This document shows, piece after piece, positions 46,623 to 54,994 of a stretch of DNA of 64,000 bases. The stretch comes from Candidatus Endomicrobium procryptotermitis (GTDB taxonomy: Bacteria > Elusimicrobiota > Endomicrobiia > Endomicrobiales > Endomicrobiaceae). The stretch's first letter is position 1, and each line of letters begins with the position of its first letter. A program made the position numbers and the translations under genes. The stretch lies in assembly GCA_031279415.1 (NCBI GenBank), contig JAITIP010000036.1:22413-86412 (forward strand), in the 5' to 3' direction. Below the pieces are notes generated by a model. It made no database searches, was not told the origin of the DNA, and saw only the letters and a list, made by a program, of their open reading frames with translations.

Positions 46623-47599
46623 AAGTTTGGGAAACCTTTCTTAAAAGCATAAACAGAAATAATTTAGTCAAACCTGCGGATAAAGTGCTTCTTGCCATTT
46701 CTGGCGGGACTGACTCAATGTGCATGTTTGATCTTTTCCGCCGTCTTTCAAAAAAGGTGAATATGGAACTTCTTGCGGCTACTTTCGACCATGGACTAAG
46801 AAAAGAATCAATAAAAGAAAGTAAAATGGTTAAAAATTTTTCAAAAAAATTTAATATAGAATGCATCTCGGAAAAAATAGATGTAAAAAAGTATGCGAAA
46901 GAAAAAGGTGTTTCCATTGAAACAGCTGGCAGAAATCTTCGCTATGAAAACCTTGAAAAAATTGCCGTAAAACACAAATGTTCCAAAATAGCTACGGCTC
47001 ACAATGCAAATGACAATGCAGAAACAGTTTTGATGTGGCTTTTAAGGGGAAGCGGCAGTTTTACGGGCATTCCGCAGATAAGGCGCCTTTCGAAAAAAGT
47101 AGAGATAATACGTCCCATTTTAAACATAAAACGCAAAGACATAGAAAATTATGTAAAAAAACAAAAAATTCCTTTTTGTATAGATAAATCCAATTTTTCC
47201 GATAAATATACAAGAAACAGGATAAGAAAAAGTATTATTCCCACTTTTGAAAAGATAAATCCTTCGGCATTAGACCATATATTTTTGCTCAATAAAATTC
47301 AAGAAAGAGAAAGTGCATATTTAGAAGAAAAATCAATCAATTTTTTGAAAAAATGCGTAAAAGCTTCAAAAAACAGGATTTTGCTTGATTTAACAAGCTT
47401 TTTGCGGTATAATGAAGCCATTAGATTCAGAATACTGAAAATGGTTATTCCTGACAAAAAATACGCATTTCAAATCAATGAAATCATGGACAGAATTTTG
47501 GCAAAAGAACATTCCGTTTACAAAATTTCGGGGGAATGGAGATTCCGTATAAATGCCGGCAATAAAGCTTTTTTCGAAAGACAAAGAGTTAAGGAATGA
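46619..47599 (+). CDS. tilS: tRNA(Ile)-lysidine synthase
   Basis: 326 aa. Changes the wobble C of tRNA-Ile(CAU) to lysidine so that AUA is read as Ile. PP-loop ATPase motif LLAISGGTDSMCMFDLF at about 23-39 and TAHNANDNAETVLMWLLRGS (about 123-142). The protein is short: the C-terminal TilS domains are reduced to about 110 residues. ATG overlaps the mprF stop. It is followed by hpt, then ftsH, the usual tilS-hpt-ftsH order of bacteria. Confidence 0.93.
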   Translation: MKVWETFLKSINRNNLVKPADKVLLAISGGTDSMCMFDLFRRLSKKVNMELLAATFDHGLRKESIKESKMVKNFSKKFNIECISEKIDVKKYAKEKGVSIETAGRNLRYENLEKIAVKHKCSKIATAHNANDNAETVLMWLLRGSGSFTGIPQIRRLSKKVEIIRPILNIKRKDIENYVKKQKIPFCIDKSNFSDKYTRNRIRKSIIPTFEKINPSALDHIFLLNKIQERESAYLEEKSINFLKKCVKASKNRILLDLTSFLRYNEAIRFRILKMVIPDKKYAFQINEIMDRILAKEHSVYKISGEWRFRINAGNKAFFERQRVKE

Positions 47600-47600
47600 T

Positions 47601-48179
47601 ATGGCAAAGATACTGCCGTCAATCATAAAATATGACAGAAAACAAGAAAATTACTCTATTGAAATTCTTTTTTCTCATGATTTAATACTGAAACGCGTTA
47701 GAGAAATAGCTTCGTGCATTACCAGAGATTATAAAAATAAGAATACTTTAATAATAGCCGTCCTGAAGGGAAGTTTTGTATTTTGTGCCGATCTTATAAG
47801 GCATCTCGATTTTATTTTTGCATTTGATTTTATTTCTTTAAGTTCTTATAAAGGTTTGTCGGCAAAAGGAAAAGTTAAAGTTATTTCGGATATCAAAGAA
47901 GAACTGGAAGGAAAGGATGTGATCATCATAGAAGATATTGCCGATACCGGACACACTTTAGACTTTCTTCATAAAGAACTTGCTGCCAAAAATCCGCGAA
48001 GCGTTAAGACGTGCGTTTTTCTAGATAAAAAATGTTCCCGCGTAAAAAATGTTCCAATTGATTATTACGGTTTTGAAATAGGTAACGATTTTGTCGTAGG
48101 TTATGGATTGGATTATAACGGTTTTTTCAGAGGGCTGCCGTACATAGGCATTCTCAATTTAAATAAAAGTAACAAATAA
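47601..48179 (+). CDS. hpt: hypoxanthine phosphoribosyltransferase
   Basis: 192 aa from ATG 47601, 1 nt after the tilS stop, with GGA upstream. Salvages hypoxanthine and guanine to IMP and GMP. Motifs: VLKGSFVFCADLIRHL (pyrophosphate loop), SSYKGLSAKGKV, the PRPP loop VIIIEDIADTGHTL, and the C-terminal VVGYGLDYNGFFRGLPYIG. A stretch of about 15 residues at the N-terminus is slightly longer than usual. Confidence 0.93.
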   Translation: MAKILPSIIKYDRKQENYSIEILFSHDLILKRVREIASCITRDYKNKNTLIIAVLKGSFVFCADLIRHLDFIFAFDFISLSSYKGLSAKGKVKVISDIKEELEGKDVIIIEDIADTGHTLDFLHKELAAKNPRSVKTCVFLDKKCSRVKNVPIDYYGFEIGNDFVVGYGLDYNGFFRGLPYIGILNLNKSNK

Positions 48180-48220
48180 AAAATACGGGCATCATTATAG
48201 GATGTGGGAGAGTACTTTTC

Positions 48221-50146
48221 ATGAAAAAAAATAATGTGTGGTTTGTAGCTTTTTGGATAATTCTTTTTATCATTATAGTCGTACTTATGAACTCTGCGAA
48301 ACAAAAAAATCAGGTAGTGGAACTAAAATATTCACAGTTTAAACAAAATGTCAGGGAAGGAAATATTGCGCAGGTTGTAGTTTCTCCGGGGATGATAAAA
48401 GGTTATTTCAGAAATGCGCAAGGCGAATTAAAACAGTTTAAAACCGTTCCGATGGTCGATCCAGATTTAATAAAAGATTTGGAAGAAAATAAAGTTCTTG
48501 AATTTTCCGGAGTTGAACAAAATGGGTGGCTCGGACCTATTCTCATGAGTTGGGGACCAATAATTCTTTTGATACTGTTTTGGCTGTGGATTATGCGCGG
48601 AATGGCAGGTGGTGGAAAACAGGCAATGTCTTTTGGAAAAACCAAAGCCAAGCTTGCCAATTCAGGACTTACAAACGTCACTTTTAAAGACGTTGCCGGA
48701 TGTGGAGAGGCGAAAGAGGAATTACAGGAAATAATAGAATTTTTAAAAGATCCCGAAAAATTTCAAAAACTCGGAGGAAAGATTCCAAAAGGTGTTTTAT
48801 TGTACGGAGCGCCGGGAACGGGAAAAACGCTTTTAGCAAAAGCGGTTGCGGGAGAAGCAGGAGTTCCTTTTTTCTCTTCCAGCGGTTCAGAATTCGTCGA
48901 AATGTTTGTAGGCGTGGGAGCTTCAAGGGTAAGAGATTTGTTTGATCAGGGCAGAAAATCGGCACCATGTCTGTTGTTTATAGATGAAATAGATGCTGTA
49001 GGCCGGCACAGATTTGCGGGAATAGGCGGCGGACATGACGAGAGAGAACAAACTTTAAACCAGCTTCTTGTCGAAATGGACGGTTTTGACACGAAAGAGG
49101 GTGTTATTTTAATAGCTGCGACAAACAGGCCTGATGTTTTGGATCCTGCATTGCTGCGTCCCGGAAGATTTGACAGACAGATTGTCGTGCCAAGTCCAGA
49201 ACTTAAAGACAGAGAACAGATACTTGCAGTTCACGCAAAAAAAATAAAAACAGGAAAAGACGTAGATCTTAATACTGTAGCAAAAAGGACTCCCGGATTT
49301 GTCGGTGCAGATCTTGCAAATGTCGTCAATGAGGCTGCACTTCTTGCCGCAAGAAATAACCAGCAGTCAGTAAGCATGCGCAATATGGAAGAAGCTATTG
49401 ACAGAATATTTTCTGGACCCGAGAGAAAGTCCATGATTAGAAGTAAAGAAGATTTAAGAAAAACCGCTTATCATGAATCAGGGCATACCATAGTTGCCAA
49501 AATGCTTCCAAATACCGATCCCGTACATAAAGTTTCAATAATACCTAGGGGAGTGTCTCTAGGACATATGCTTCAGCTTCCAGAAAGTGACAAGCACACA
49601 CTTACAAAAACAGAGGCTTTAAACAGAATAGCAATAGCTTTTGGAGGTCGTGCAGCGGAAGAAATCGTTTACAATGAACTGACCACCGGCGCTGCTCAAG
49701 ATATTTCTCAGGCTACAAAACTTGCAACAAGAATGGTTACGGAATTCGGAATGAGTGATAAAATAGGTCCTTTAGCATTGCAAAGGCCGAATGAAGAAGT
49801 CTTTTTAGGAAGAGATATTTCAAGGGATTCTCATCTTTCAGACAAAATGTCAGAGATGATAGATTCTGAAATTAAAAAGATTATTGATGAAGGGCTTAAA
49901 ACTGCCCTGGATATTCTTAACAAAAACAGAACTACTATGGATACTATGGTCAAATATCTTCTTGAAAGGGAAACTCTTGAAGCCGAAGACATAGACAAAA
50001 TAATTAAAGGCGAGCCTCTTGCCCCATATGAAAAAGAAAAAGCGGCAGATGTTGATAAAAATGAAGGTAAAAGAGAGACCAAAAAACCCATAATGGAAAA
50101 TATTGTTCAGGAAAATATCGCCAAAGGTGAAACTGTAAGTGAATAA
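48221..50146 (+). CDS. ftsH: ATP-dependent zinc metalloprotease FtsH
   Basis: 641 aa, normal. Inner-membrane AAA protease that degrades unassembled or regulatory membrane proteins. Two N-terminal membrane helices (about 7-25 and 108-126) flank a small periplasmic domain. AAA module: Walker A GAPGTGKT (near 196), Walker [24 protein letters not shown]. The zinc site HESGH lies near residue 419, with a downstream Asp ([18 protein letters not shown]). The start has GGGAGAG about 9 nt upstream. The stop overlaps the folE GTG start by 8 nt. Confidence 0.97.
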   Translation: MKKNNVWFVAFWIILFIIIVVLMNSAKQKNQVVELKYSQFKQNVREGNIAQVVVSPGMIKGYFRNAQGELKQFKTVPMVDPDLIKDLEENKVLEFSGVEQNGWLGPILMSWGPIILLILFWLWIMRGMAGGGKQAMSFGKTKAKLANSGLTNVTFKDVAGCGEAKEELQEIIEFLKDPEKFQKLGGKIPKGVLLYGAPGTGKTLLAKAVAGEAGVPFFSSSGSEFVEMFVGVGASRVRDLFDQGRKSAPCLLFIDEIDAVGRHRFAGIGGGHDEREQTLNQLLVEMDGFDTKEGVILIAATNRPDVLDPALLRPGRFDRQIVVPSPELKDREQILAVHAKKIKTGKDVDLNTVAKRTPGFVGADLANVVNEAALLAARNNQQSVSMRNMEEAIDRIFSGPERKSMIRSKEDLRKTAYHESGHTIVAKMLPNTDPVHKVSIIPRGVSLGHMLQLPESDKHTLTKTEALNRIAIAFGGRAAEEIVYNELTTGAAQDISQATKLATRMVTEFGMSDKIGPLALQRPNEEVFLGRDISRDSHLSDKMSEMIDSEIKKIIDEGLKTALDILNKNRTTMDTMVKYLLERETLEAEDIDKIIKGEPLAPYEKEKAADVDKNEGKRETKKPIMENIVQENIAKGETVSE

Positions 50147-50717
50147 GAAATATAAATTTAATGAGAAAAAAGCCGCGAAAGCCGTCAAACTTCTTTTAGA
50201 GGCTTTCGGTGAAGATATAAGCAGAGAAGGCATAAGGCGTACTCCAGAAAGAGTCGCAGGTTTTTATAAAGAAGCTTTAGCCGGTAATGGTATCGACCCT
50301 GCAAAAATCATACGCGCTCACTATACTACTGAAGACCATGAAGAAATAGTTCTCGTAAGAGATATTTCGTTTTACTCTCTTTGTGAGCACCATCTTCTGC
50401 CTTTTTTTGGCAAAGCGCATATAGCTTATATTCCCAAAAAAGATAAAATCGTCGGAGTTTCAAAACTCATAAGGCTTGTCGAAGTTTTTGCAAACAGGCT
50501 TCAGCTTCAGGAAAGACTTACTAAACAGATCGCAGATACTATAATGCAAGCGGCCGCACCGCATGGGGTTATGGTTGTCCTTGAAGCAGAACATTTGTGT
50601 ATGACTATGCGTGGCGTGAAAAAGCCTGGCTCTCAGATGATAACTTCGGCCATGCGCGGTGCTTTTTTAAACGATGTCCGCACCCGTTCGGAAGCGATGG
50701 CTCTTTTGAGAAGATAA
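50139..50717 (+). CDS. folE: GTP cyclohydrolase I
   Basis: 192 aa from a GTG start inside the end of ftsH. First step of tetrahydrofolate synthesis: GTP to 7,8-dihydroneopterin triphosphate. The zinc and substrate motifs are complete: RTPERVAGFYKE, FYSLCEHHLLPFFG (Cys and His ligands), GVSKLIRLVEVFANRLQLQE, and EAEHLCMTMRGVKKPGS with the second Cys. folP follows after a gap of 108 nt, so folate genes are grouped between ftsH and cdaA. Confidence 0.96.
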   Translation: MNKKYKFNEKKAAKAVKLLLEAFGEDISREGIRRTPERVAGFYKEALAGNGIDPAKIIRAHYTTEDHEEIVLVRDISFYSLCEHHLLPFFGKAHIAYIPKKDKIVGVSKLIRLVEVFANRLQLQERLTKQIADTIMQAAAPHGVMVVLEAEHLCMTMRGVKKPGSQMITSAMRGAFLNDVRTRSEAMALLRR

Positions 50718-50825
50718 CAAAAGATTTGAACTTTAGATAACGGACAAAAAGTTTTTAAAGATTTGCATTTTCAGTTTTAGATTTAACTTCGCATTTTACA
50801 TTTTAGGCTTTGACCCGGAGACGGA

Positions 50826-52004
50826 ATGCTTGTAAGAAAGATTTTAATTAACAATTTAAATGATGGTTTAAAGCTTATAAAAAATGCAGGGTGCAATGAA
50901 TCTGCTTTTCTTTTGCTTGCAAAAAAAGGCGTTTTTAAGCCTATTATTATAGAAAAAATAGATAATCGAGCCGCCAATATTTTAAAGCAGGAAGCAATTG
51001 CCTGCGGAGCTGACGCAGTGGTAAACGAAAATGTCAGCAGATTTAAAAAAGGTTTTTCTGATGCAATAATTCTTGCTTGCTCAAGACAAATTGAAATTTT
51101 AATAAAAAAACTGGCTTTTCAGCCGTTTGGCTTAAAAGAGCTTTCATTGCATCTTGAAGAAATTTTAAAAGATATAACGAAACCCGAAAAAATTTTCAGA
51201 TATAAAAAATCCAAACTGACTTTTTCTCAAACGGCAGTCATGGGCATAATAAATCTCGACCCTGACTCTTTTTCTGCCGACGGCATTACCAATGCCGATA
51301 CGGCGCTGAAACAGGCTGCTTTTTTTGAAGAGTCCGGCGCTGCGTTAATTGACATAGGAGCGGAATCTTCGCGGCCTGGAGTAAAACCTATCGACGTAAA
51401 AACTGAGATAAAAAGGCTTCTTCCTGTTTTAAAACACATAAAGAAAAAAATTAAAATACCGGTATCAATAGATACGTATAAGTATGAAACTGCAAAGGCC
51501 GCTTTAGATGAAGGCGCAGATATTATAAATGACATTTTCGCTTTAAGGAAAGGAAAAGACAAGCTGGCCAAACTTATTTCCGACATGAAGGCAGGGCTTA
51601 TTCTTATGCATATGAAAGGCATTCCTTCAAATATGCAGAAAAATCCTTTTTATAAAAACTGTGTTTCAGAAGTTTATGAATTTTTAAAAGAAAGAAGAGA
51701 GTATGCGTTAGGCCTCGGTATCGGCAAAGATTTTATTTCTGTAGATCCCGGAGCCGGATTTGGCAAGACCGACAAAAACAATATCGAGCTGGTAAAAAAT
51801 ATGGAAGTCTTTTCTTCTTTGGGCTGCGTAACCGCAGGAGTGTCGCGAAAGAGATTTGTCAGGGAACTTTCCGGCAAAAATACGACGTCTTTTGTAGCCG
51901 CGAACTTAATGGCGGCTTATTGCGGAGCATCTATTGTCAGAGTTCACGATGTTGCCGAAACGGTAAAAGCTTTAAAAATTATTGATGCTGTTCGGAGAAT
52001 ATAA
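50826..52004 (+). CDS. folP: dihydropteroate synthase with an N-terminal extension
   Basis: 392 aa; typical FolP has about 270-280. The catalytic barrel begins near residue 135 with VMGIINLDPDSFSADG and includes GAALIDIGAESSRPG, PVSIDTYKYETAKAA, ADIINDIFAL, GLILMHMKG, DPGAGFGKT and GVSRKRFV. Residues 1-130 are extra: a small alpha/beta domain of the sort found before FolP in some Clostridia and relatives; its role is unknown to me. GGAG precedes the ATG. The last base of the stop is the first base of cdaA. Confidence 0.92.
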   Translation: MLVRKILINNLNDGLKLIKNAGCNESAFLLLAKKGVFKPIIIEKIDNRAANILKQEAIACGADAVVNENVSRFKKGFSDAIILACSRQIEILIKKLAFQPFGLKELSLHLEEILKDITKPEKIFRYKKSKLTFSQTAVMGIINLDPDSFSADGITNADTALKQAAFFEESGAALIDIGAESSRPGVKPIDVKTEIKRLLPVLKHIKKKIKIPVSIDTYKYETAKAALDEGADIINDIFALRKGKDKLAKLISDMKAGLILMHMKGIPSNMQKNPFYKNCVSEVYEFLKERREYALGLGIGKDFISVDPGAGFGKTDKNNIELVKNMEVFSSLGCVTAGVSRKRFVRELSGKNTTSFVAANLMAAYCGASIVRVHDVAETVKALKIIDAVRRI

Positions 52005-52777
52005 TGGATTCATCGACTTTTTCTTTTATTTATAACACATATATAGTCAATATGCTCGATATTGCCATACTATCTTTTTTGTTTTACAGGGTTATTTTGA
52101 TAATAAAAGGCACAAGAGCGATACAGATTATACTTGGGATTCTTGTGATTCTAGTTTTGACCGTAATAGCCAGAGACATTTTACATCTCAGGGCTTTGAC
52201 GTGGCTTTTAAATAATTTCTGGCTGGCCGCAGTAATCATTTTTGCCGTCGTATTTCAAATCGAAATCCGAAGTGTTTTGGCACAGATAGGCAGCAATATA
52301 TGGGGAAACAGCGGCAATGTAAAAGAATCTTACATAAAAGAAATAGCCGACGCCGTCGAAGAACTGGCTTTTACGATGTCCGGCGGGCTTATAGCTATCG
52401 AAAATGAAGTCGGTCTCAAAAATTTTACCGAAACGGGCATAATGCTTAACGCCAATATTTCAAAAGAATTGCTTCTTTCGATTTTTAAAAATAAATCCGC
52501 GCCGCTTCACGACGGAGCTATCGTAATATATAATGAAAAAATCATAGCCGCGGGCTGTTTATTTCCTTTAAGTCACAATACTGAAGTAAAACTCTATGGC
52601 ACAAGGCACAGGGCAGCATTGGGGTTGAGTGAAATTACAGATGCTCTTATTATTGTTGTTTCAGAAGAAACCGGCAATATTTCTATAGCTTACAAAGGAA
52701 AACTTAAAAGCAATATTTCAGTCACTAAACTTAAAGAAACCATTTCTTCGGTTGTCGGAGGCACAAAAACAAGATGA
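52004..52777 (+). CDS. cdaA: diadenylate cyclase CdaA
   Basis: 257 aa. Makes cyclic di-AMP from two ATP at the inner membrane. Three N-terminal helices (about 15-35, 38-57, 70-87) precede the DAC domain with the catalytic motifs HDGAIVI (DGA at 170-172) and GTRHRAALG (RHR at 201-203). All essential residues are intact. In many bacteria cdaA is followed by cdaR (YbbR) and glmM; here it is followed by a 35-codon YbbR stub and glmM, and ends in an ATGA overlap with the stub. Confidence 0.95.
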   Translation: MDSSTFSFIYNTYIVNMLDIAILSFLFYRVILIIKGTRAIQIILGILVILVLTVIARDILHLRALTWLLNNFWLAAVIIFAVVFQIEIRSVLAQIGSNIWGNSGNVKESYIKEIADAVEELAFTMSGGLIAIENEVGLKNFTETGIMLNANISKELLLSIFKNKSAPLHDGAIVIYNEKIIAAGCLFPLSHNTEVKLYGTRHRAALGLSEITDALIIVVSEETGNISIAYKGKLKSNISVTKLKETISSVVGGTKTR

Positions 52778-52881
52778 ATTTAGCAAAAAAAATATTGGTT
52801 AAAATTAAAAAAAACTGGCAGCTTAAACTTTTGGCGCTGGGGCTGGCGATAGTTGTCTGGTTTTATTCGACTTACAGGTAA
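52774..52881 (+). CDS. YbbR/CdaR membrane stub, 35 aa
   Basis: The ATG overlaps the cdaA stop (ATGA) and the TAA is 3 nt before glmM. The sequence KKNWQLKLLALGLAIVVWFY is the N-terminal cytoplasmic and membrane segment of YbbR/CdaR, which in the usual protein is followed by several periplasmic YbbR domains. All of these are missing. The precise overlaps argue that it is translated rather than junk. It could be a mini-regulator that binds CdaA through the membrane, or a remnant. The membrane part is certain; function is inference. Confidence 0.65.
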   Translation: MNLAKKILVKIKKNWQLKLLALGLAIVVWFYSTYR

Positions 52882-52884
52882 AAA

Positions 52885-54231
52885 ATGAAATTATTCGGCA
52901 CAGATGGCATTAGAGGCGATTCGTCAAAATTTCCTTTTGAAGATACTGCACTTTTTATAATCGGCAAATCGATAGCCAAAAATTTGGCGGGCAAAAAGAA
53001 AATTCTTATAATCCGCGATACGAGAGAATCCGGAAAAAGAATTCAATATGCTTTGGCAAAAGGGATTGTAAGCGCAGGTGGCCGCGTCATTTTTGGCGGG
53101 GTTATGCCTACTCCCGCCGCTTCTTTTTTACTTAACTGTAGAAAATATTCGGCAGCAATAGTCATTTCTGCTTCACATAATCCGTACATGGACAACGGCA
53201 TAAAAATCTTTGATTCTAAAGGCTTGAAACTTGCAGACTGTACCGAAGCGAAAATAGAGAAAAAAATACATGAATATATAGAACCGGGACTGAAAATCGC
53301 AGCAGTAAAGATTGAAAAAAAAGAAAATGCTTCTCTTTTAAAACAGTATGAGCGTTTTATAGTAAAAAGTTTTGCTAAAGGCAGTTTGAAAGGCAAAAAA
53401 ATAGTTATAGACTGCGCAAACGGAGCGGCTTTTAAATGTGCTCCAGAAGTTTTAAAAAAACTCGGCGCACAAGTTTTGGCTTTAAACGTAACCCCTAATG
53501 GCAAAAATATAAATGAAAATTGCGGCGCGCTTCATCCTGAAATCGCTGCAAATATGGTAAAAAAACACAAAGCGTTTTGTGGATTTGCTTTTGACGGCGA
53601 TGCAGATAGGCTTATTTGTATAGACGAAAACGGACAAATAAAAGATGGAGATTACTTTCTCTTTTCAATGTCCGCTTATTTAAAAAGAAAGAGAAAACTT
53701 AAAAACAATATTCTCGTTACAACGGTTATGGCGAATGTTGGACTTTTTAAGGCGGCAAAAAAAGAAAAAATAAGGATTGTAGCTTCGCAAGTCGGAGACA
53801 GATACGTGCTTGAAGGGTTAAAAAAATATAGAGCTTCGTTTGGAGGTGAACAATCAGGGCATTTCATTTTTAAAGACATTTTAGGAACAGGCGACGGTTT
53901 GTTAAGCGCGGCAATGTTAATGTCTGCGTTAAATGAAACAGGGCAAAGCCCATCTGAATTTTTTAGCGGGCTTGAAAAGTTTCCTCAGGTGTTAATCAAC
54001 AAAAAAATAGCGCAAAAAATTCCGATAGAAAAACTTGAAAAAACTTCTCGGATTATAAAAAGATATGAAAAAAAATTGGCTGACGACGGCAGAATTTTAG
54101 CCCGCTATTCAGGAACAGAGAATCTTTTAAGGGTAATGGTTGAAGGCAAAAACAAAAAAGAAATAACTGATATTGCAAACGAAATAATAAATTTAGCGGA
54201 CAGGGAAATCAATGATAAAGTTAGGGATTAA
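52885..54231 (+). CDS. glmM: phosphoglucosamine mutase
   Basis: 448 aa. Converts glucosamine-6-phosphate to the 1-phosphate for UDP-GlcNAc. Starts MKLFGTDGIRGDSS; phosphoserine in ISASHNPYMDNGIK (S97); metal loop FAFDGDADRLICID near residue 235; GGEQSGHFIF near 325; phosphate loop RYSGTENLLRVMVEG near 413. Shares its operon with cdaA and glmS, the usual link of c-di-AMP with cell-wall precursor supply. The stop is 20 nt inside pdxJ. Confidence 0.96.
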   Translation: MKLFGTDGIRGDSSKFPFEDTALFIIGKSIAKNLAGKKKILIIRDTRESGKRIQYALAKGIVSAGGRVIFGGVMPTPAASFLLNCRKYSAAIVISASHNPYMDNGIKIFDSKGLKLADCTEAKIEKKIHEYIEPGLKIAAVKIEKKENASLLKQYERFIVKSFAKGSLKGKKIVIDCANGAAFKCAPEVLKKLGAQVLALNVTPNGKNINENCGALHPEIAANMVKKHKAFCGFAFDGDADRLICIDENGQIKDGDYFLFSMSAYLKRKRKLKNNILVTTVMANVGLFKAAKKEKIRIVASQVGDRYVLEGLKKYRASFGGEQSGHFIFKDILGTGDGLLSAAMLMSALNETGQSPSEFFSGLEKFPQVLINKKIAQKIPIEKLEKTSRIIKRYEKKLADDGRILARYSGTENLLRVMVEGKNKKEITDIANEIINLADREINDKVRD

Positions 54232-54994
54232 TATAGATCATATCGCAACTTTGAGACAAGCGAGGAAAGAAGAATTTCCAAGCGTAATACAGGCTGCGGC
54301 TGTATGCGAAAAAGCCGGGGCAAATTCTATTACCGTTCATTTAAGAGAAGATAGACGACATATACAAGATAAAGACGTTTACGATTTAAGAGAAATTTTG
54401 AGAACAAAATTGAACCTTGAAATGTCGTCCAGCCAAGATATAATAGAAATTGCAATAAAAGTAAAACCTGACTACGTATGTTTAGTTCCTGAAAAAAGGC
54501 AAGAACTTACCACTGAAGGCGGGCTTGACGTCGCAGGACAAAAAGAAAAACTAAAAGACGTTGCCGCAAGATTAAAACAATCAGGCACAATAGTTAGCAT
54601 ATTTATAGACCCCGAAATAAAACAGGTTGACGCCTGTAAAGAAATTCAAGCTGACTGCGTTGAACTTCACACTGGAAAATACGCGAAATATTTCAAAGAT
54701 TTCGGGACAAATTCAAAAGAGTTCTTACAGGAGCTTGAAAGGATAAAATCCGCCTCGTCAAAAGCCGTTGAGAACGGATTAATTCTAAATGCAGGGCATG
54801 GCTTAGATTATGATAATATCAAAAATATCTGTAAAATAAACGATATGAACGAGTTTAACATAGGTTTTGCGATAATAGCCAAAGCGGTTTTTGCCGGACT
54901 TGAAAAAGCCGTGAAAGATATGAAAGATTTAATCAACAAATTTACACGGGAGAAACAGCATGTGCGGAATAGTGGGGTATATAGGCAAGTCTGA
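54212..54994 (+). CDS. pdxJ: pyridoxine 5'-phosphate synthase
   Basis: 260 aa. Closes the pyridoxal ring from 1-deoxyxylulose-5-phosphate and aminoacetone phosphate (DXP-dependent route). Signatures LGINIDHIATLRQARK (3-18), ITVHLREDRRHIQD (40-53), CLVPEKRQELTTEGGLDV and NAGHGLDYDN (about 192-201). Overlaps glmM upstream and glmS downstream (35 nt). PLP is not used by glmS, so the grouping is probably historical. Confidence 0.96.
   Translation: MIKLGINIDHIATLRQARKEEFPSVIQAAAVCEKAGANSITVHLREDRRHIQDKDVYDLREILRTKLNLEMSSSQDIIEIAIKVKPDYVCLVPEKRQELTTEGGLDVAGQKEKLKDVAARLKQSGTIVSIFIDPEIKQVDACKEIQADCVELHTGKYAKYFKDFGTNSKEFLQELERIKSASSKAVENGLILNAGHGLDYDNIKNICKINDMNEFNIGFAIIAKAVFAGLEKAVKDMKDLINKFTREKQHVRNSGVYRQV

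Noticed and set aside
54800..54960. glmS ribozyme upstream of glmS
   Set aside because: The space is occupied by pdxJ coding sequence and no ribozyme core is seen.
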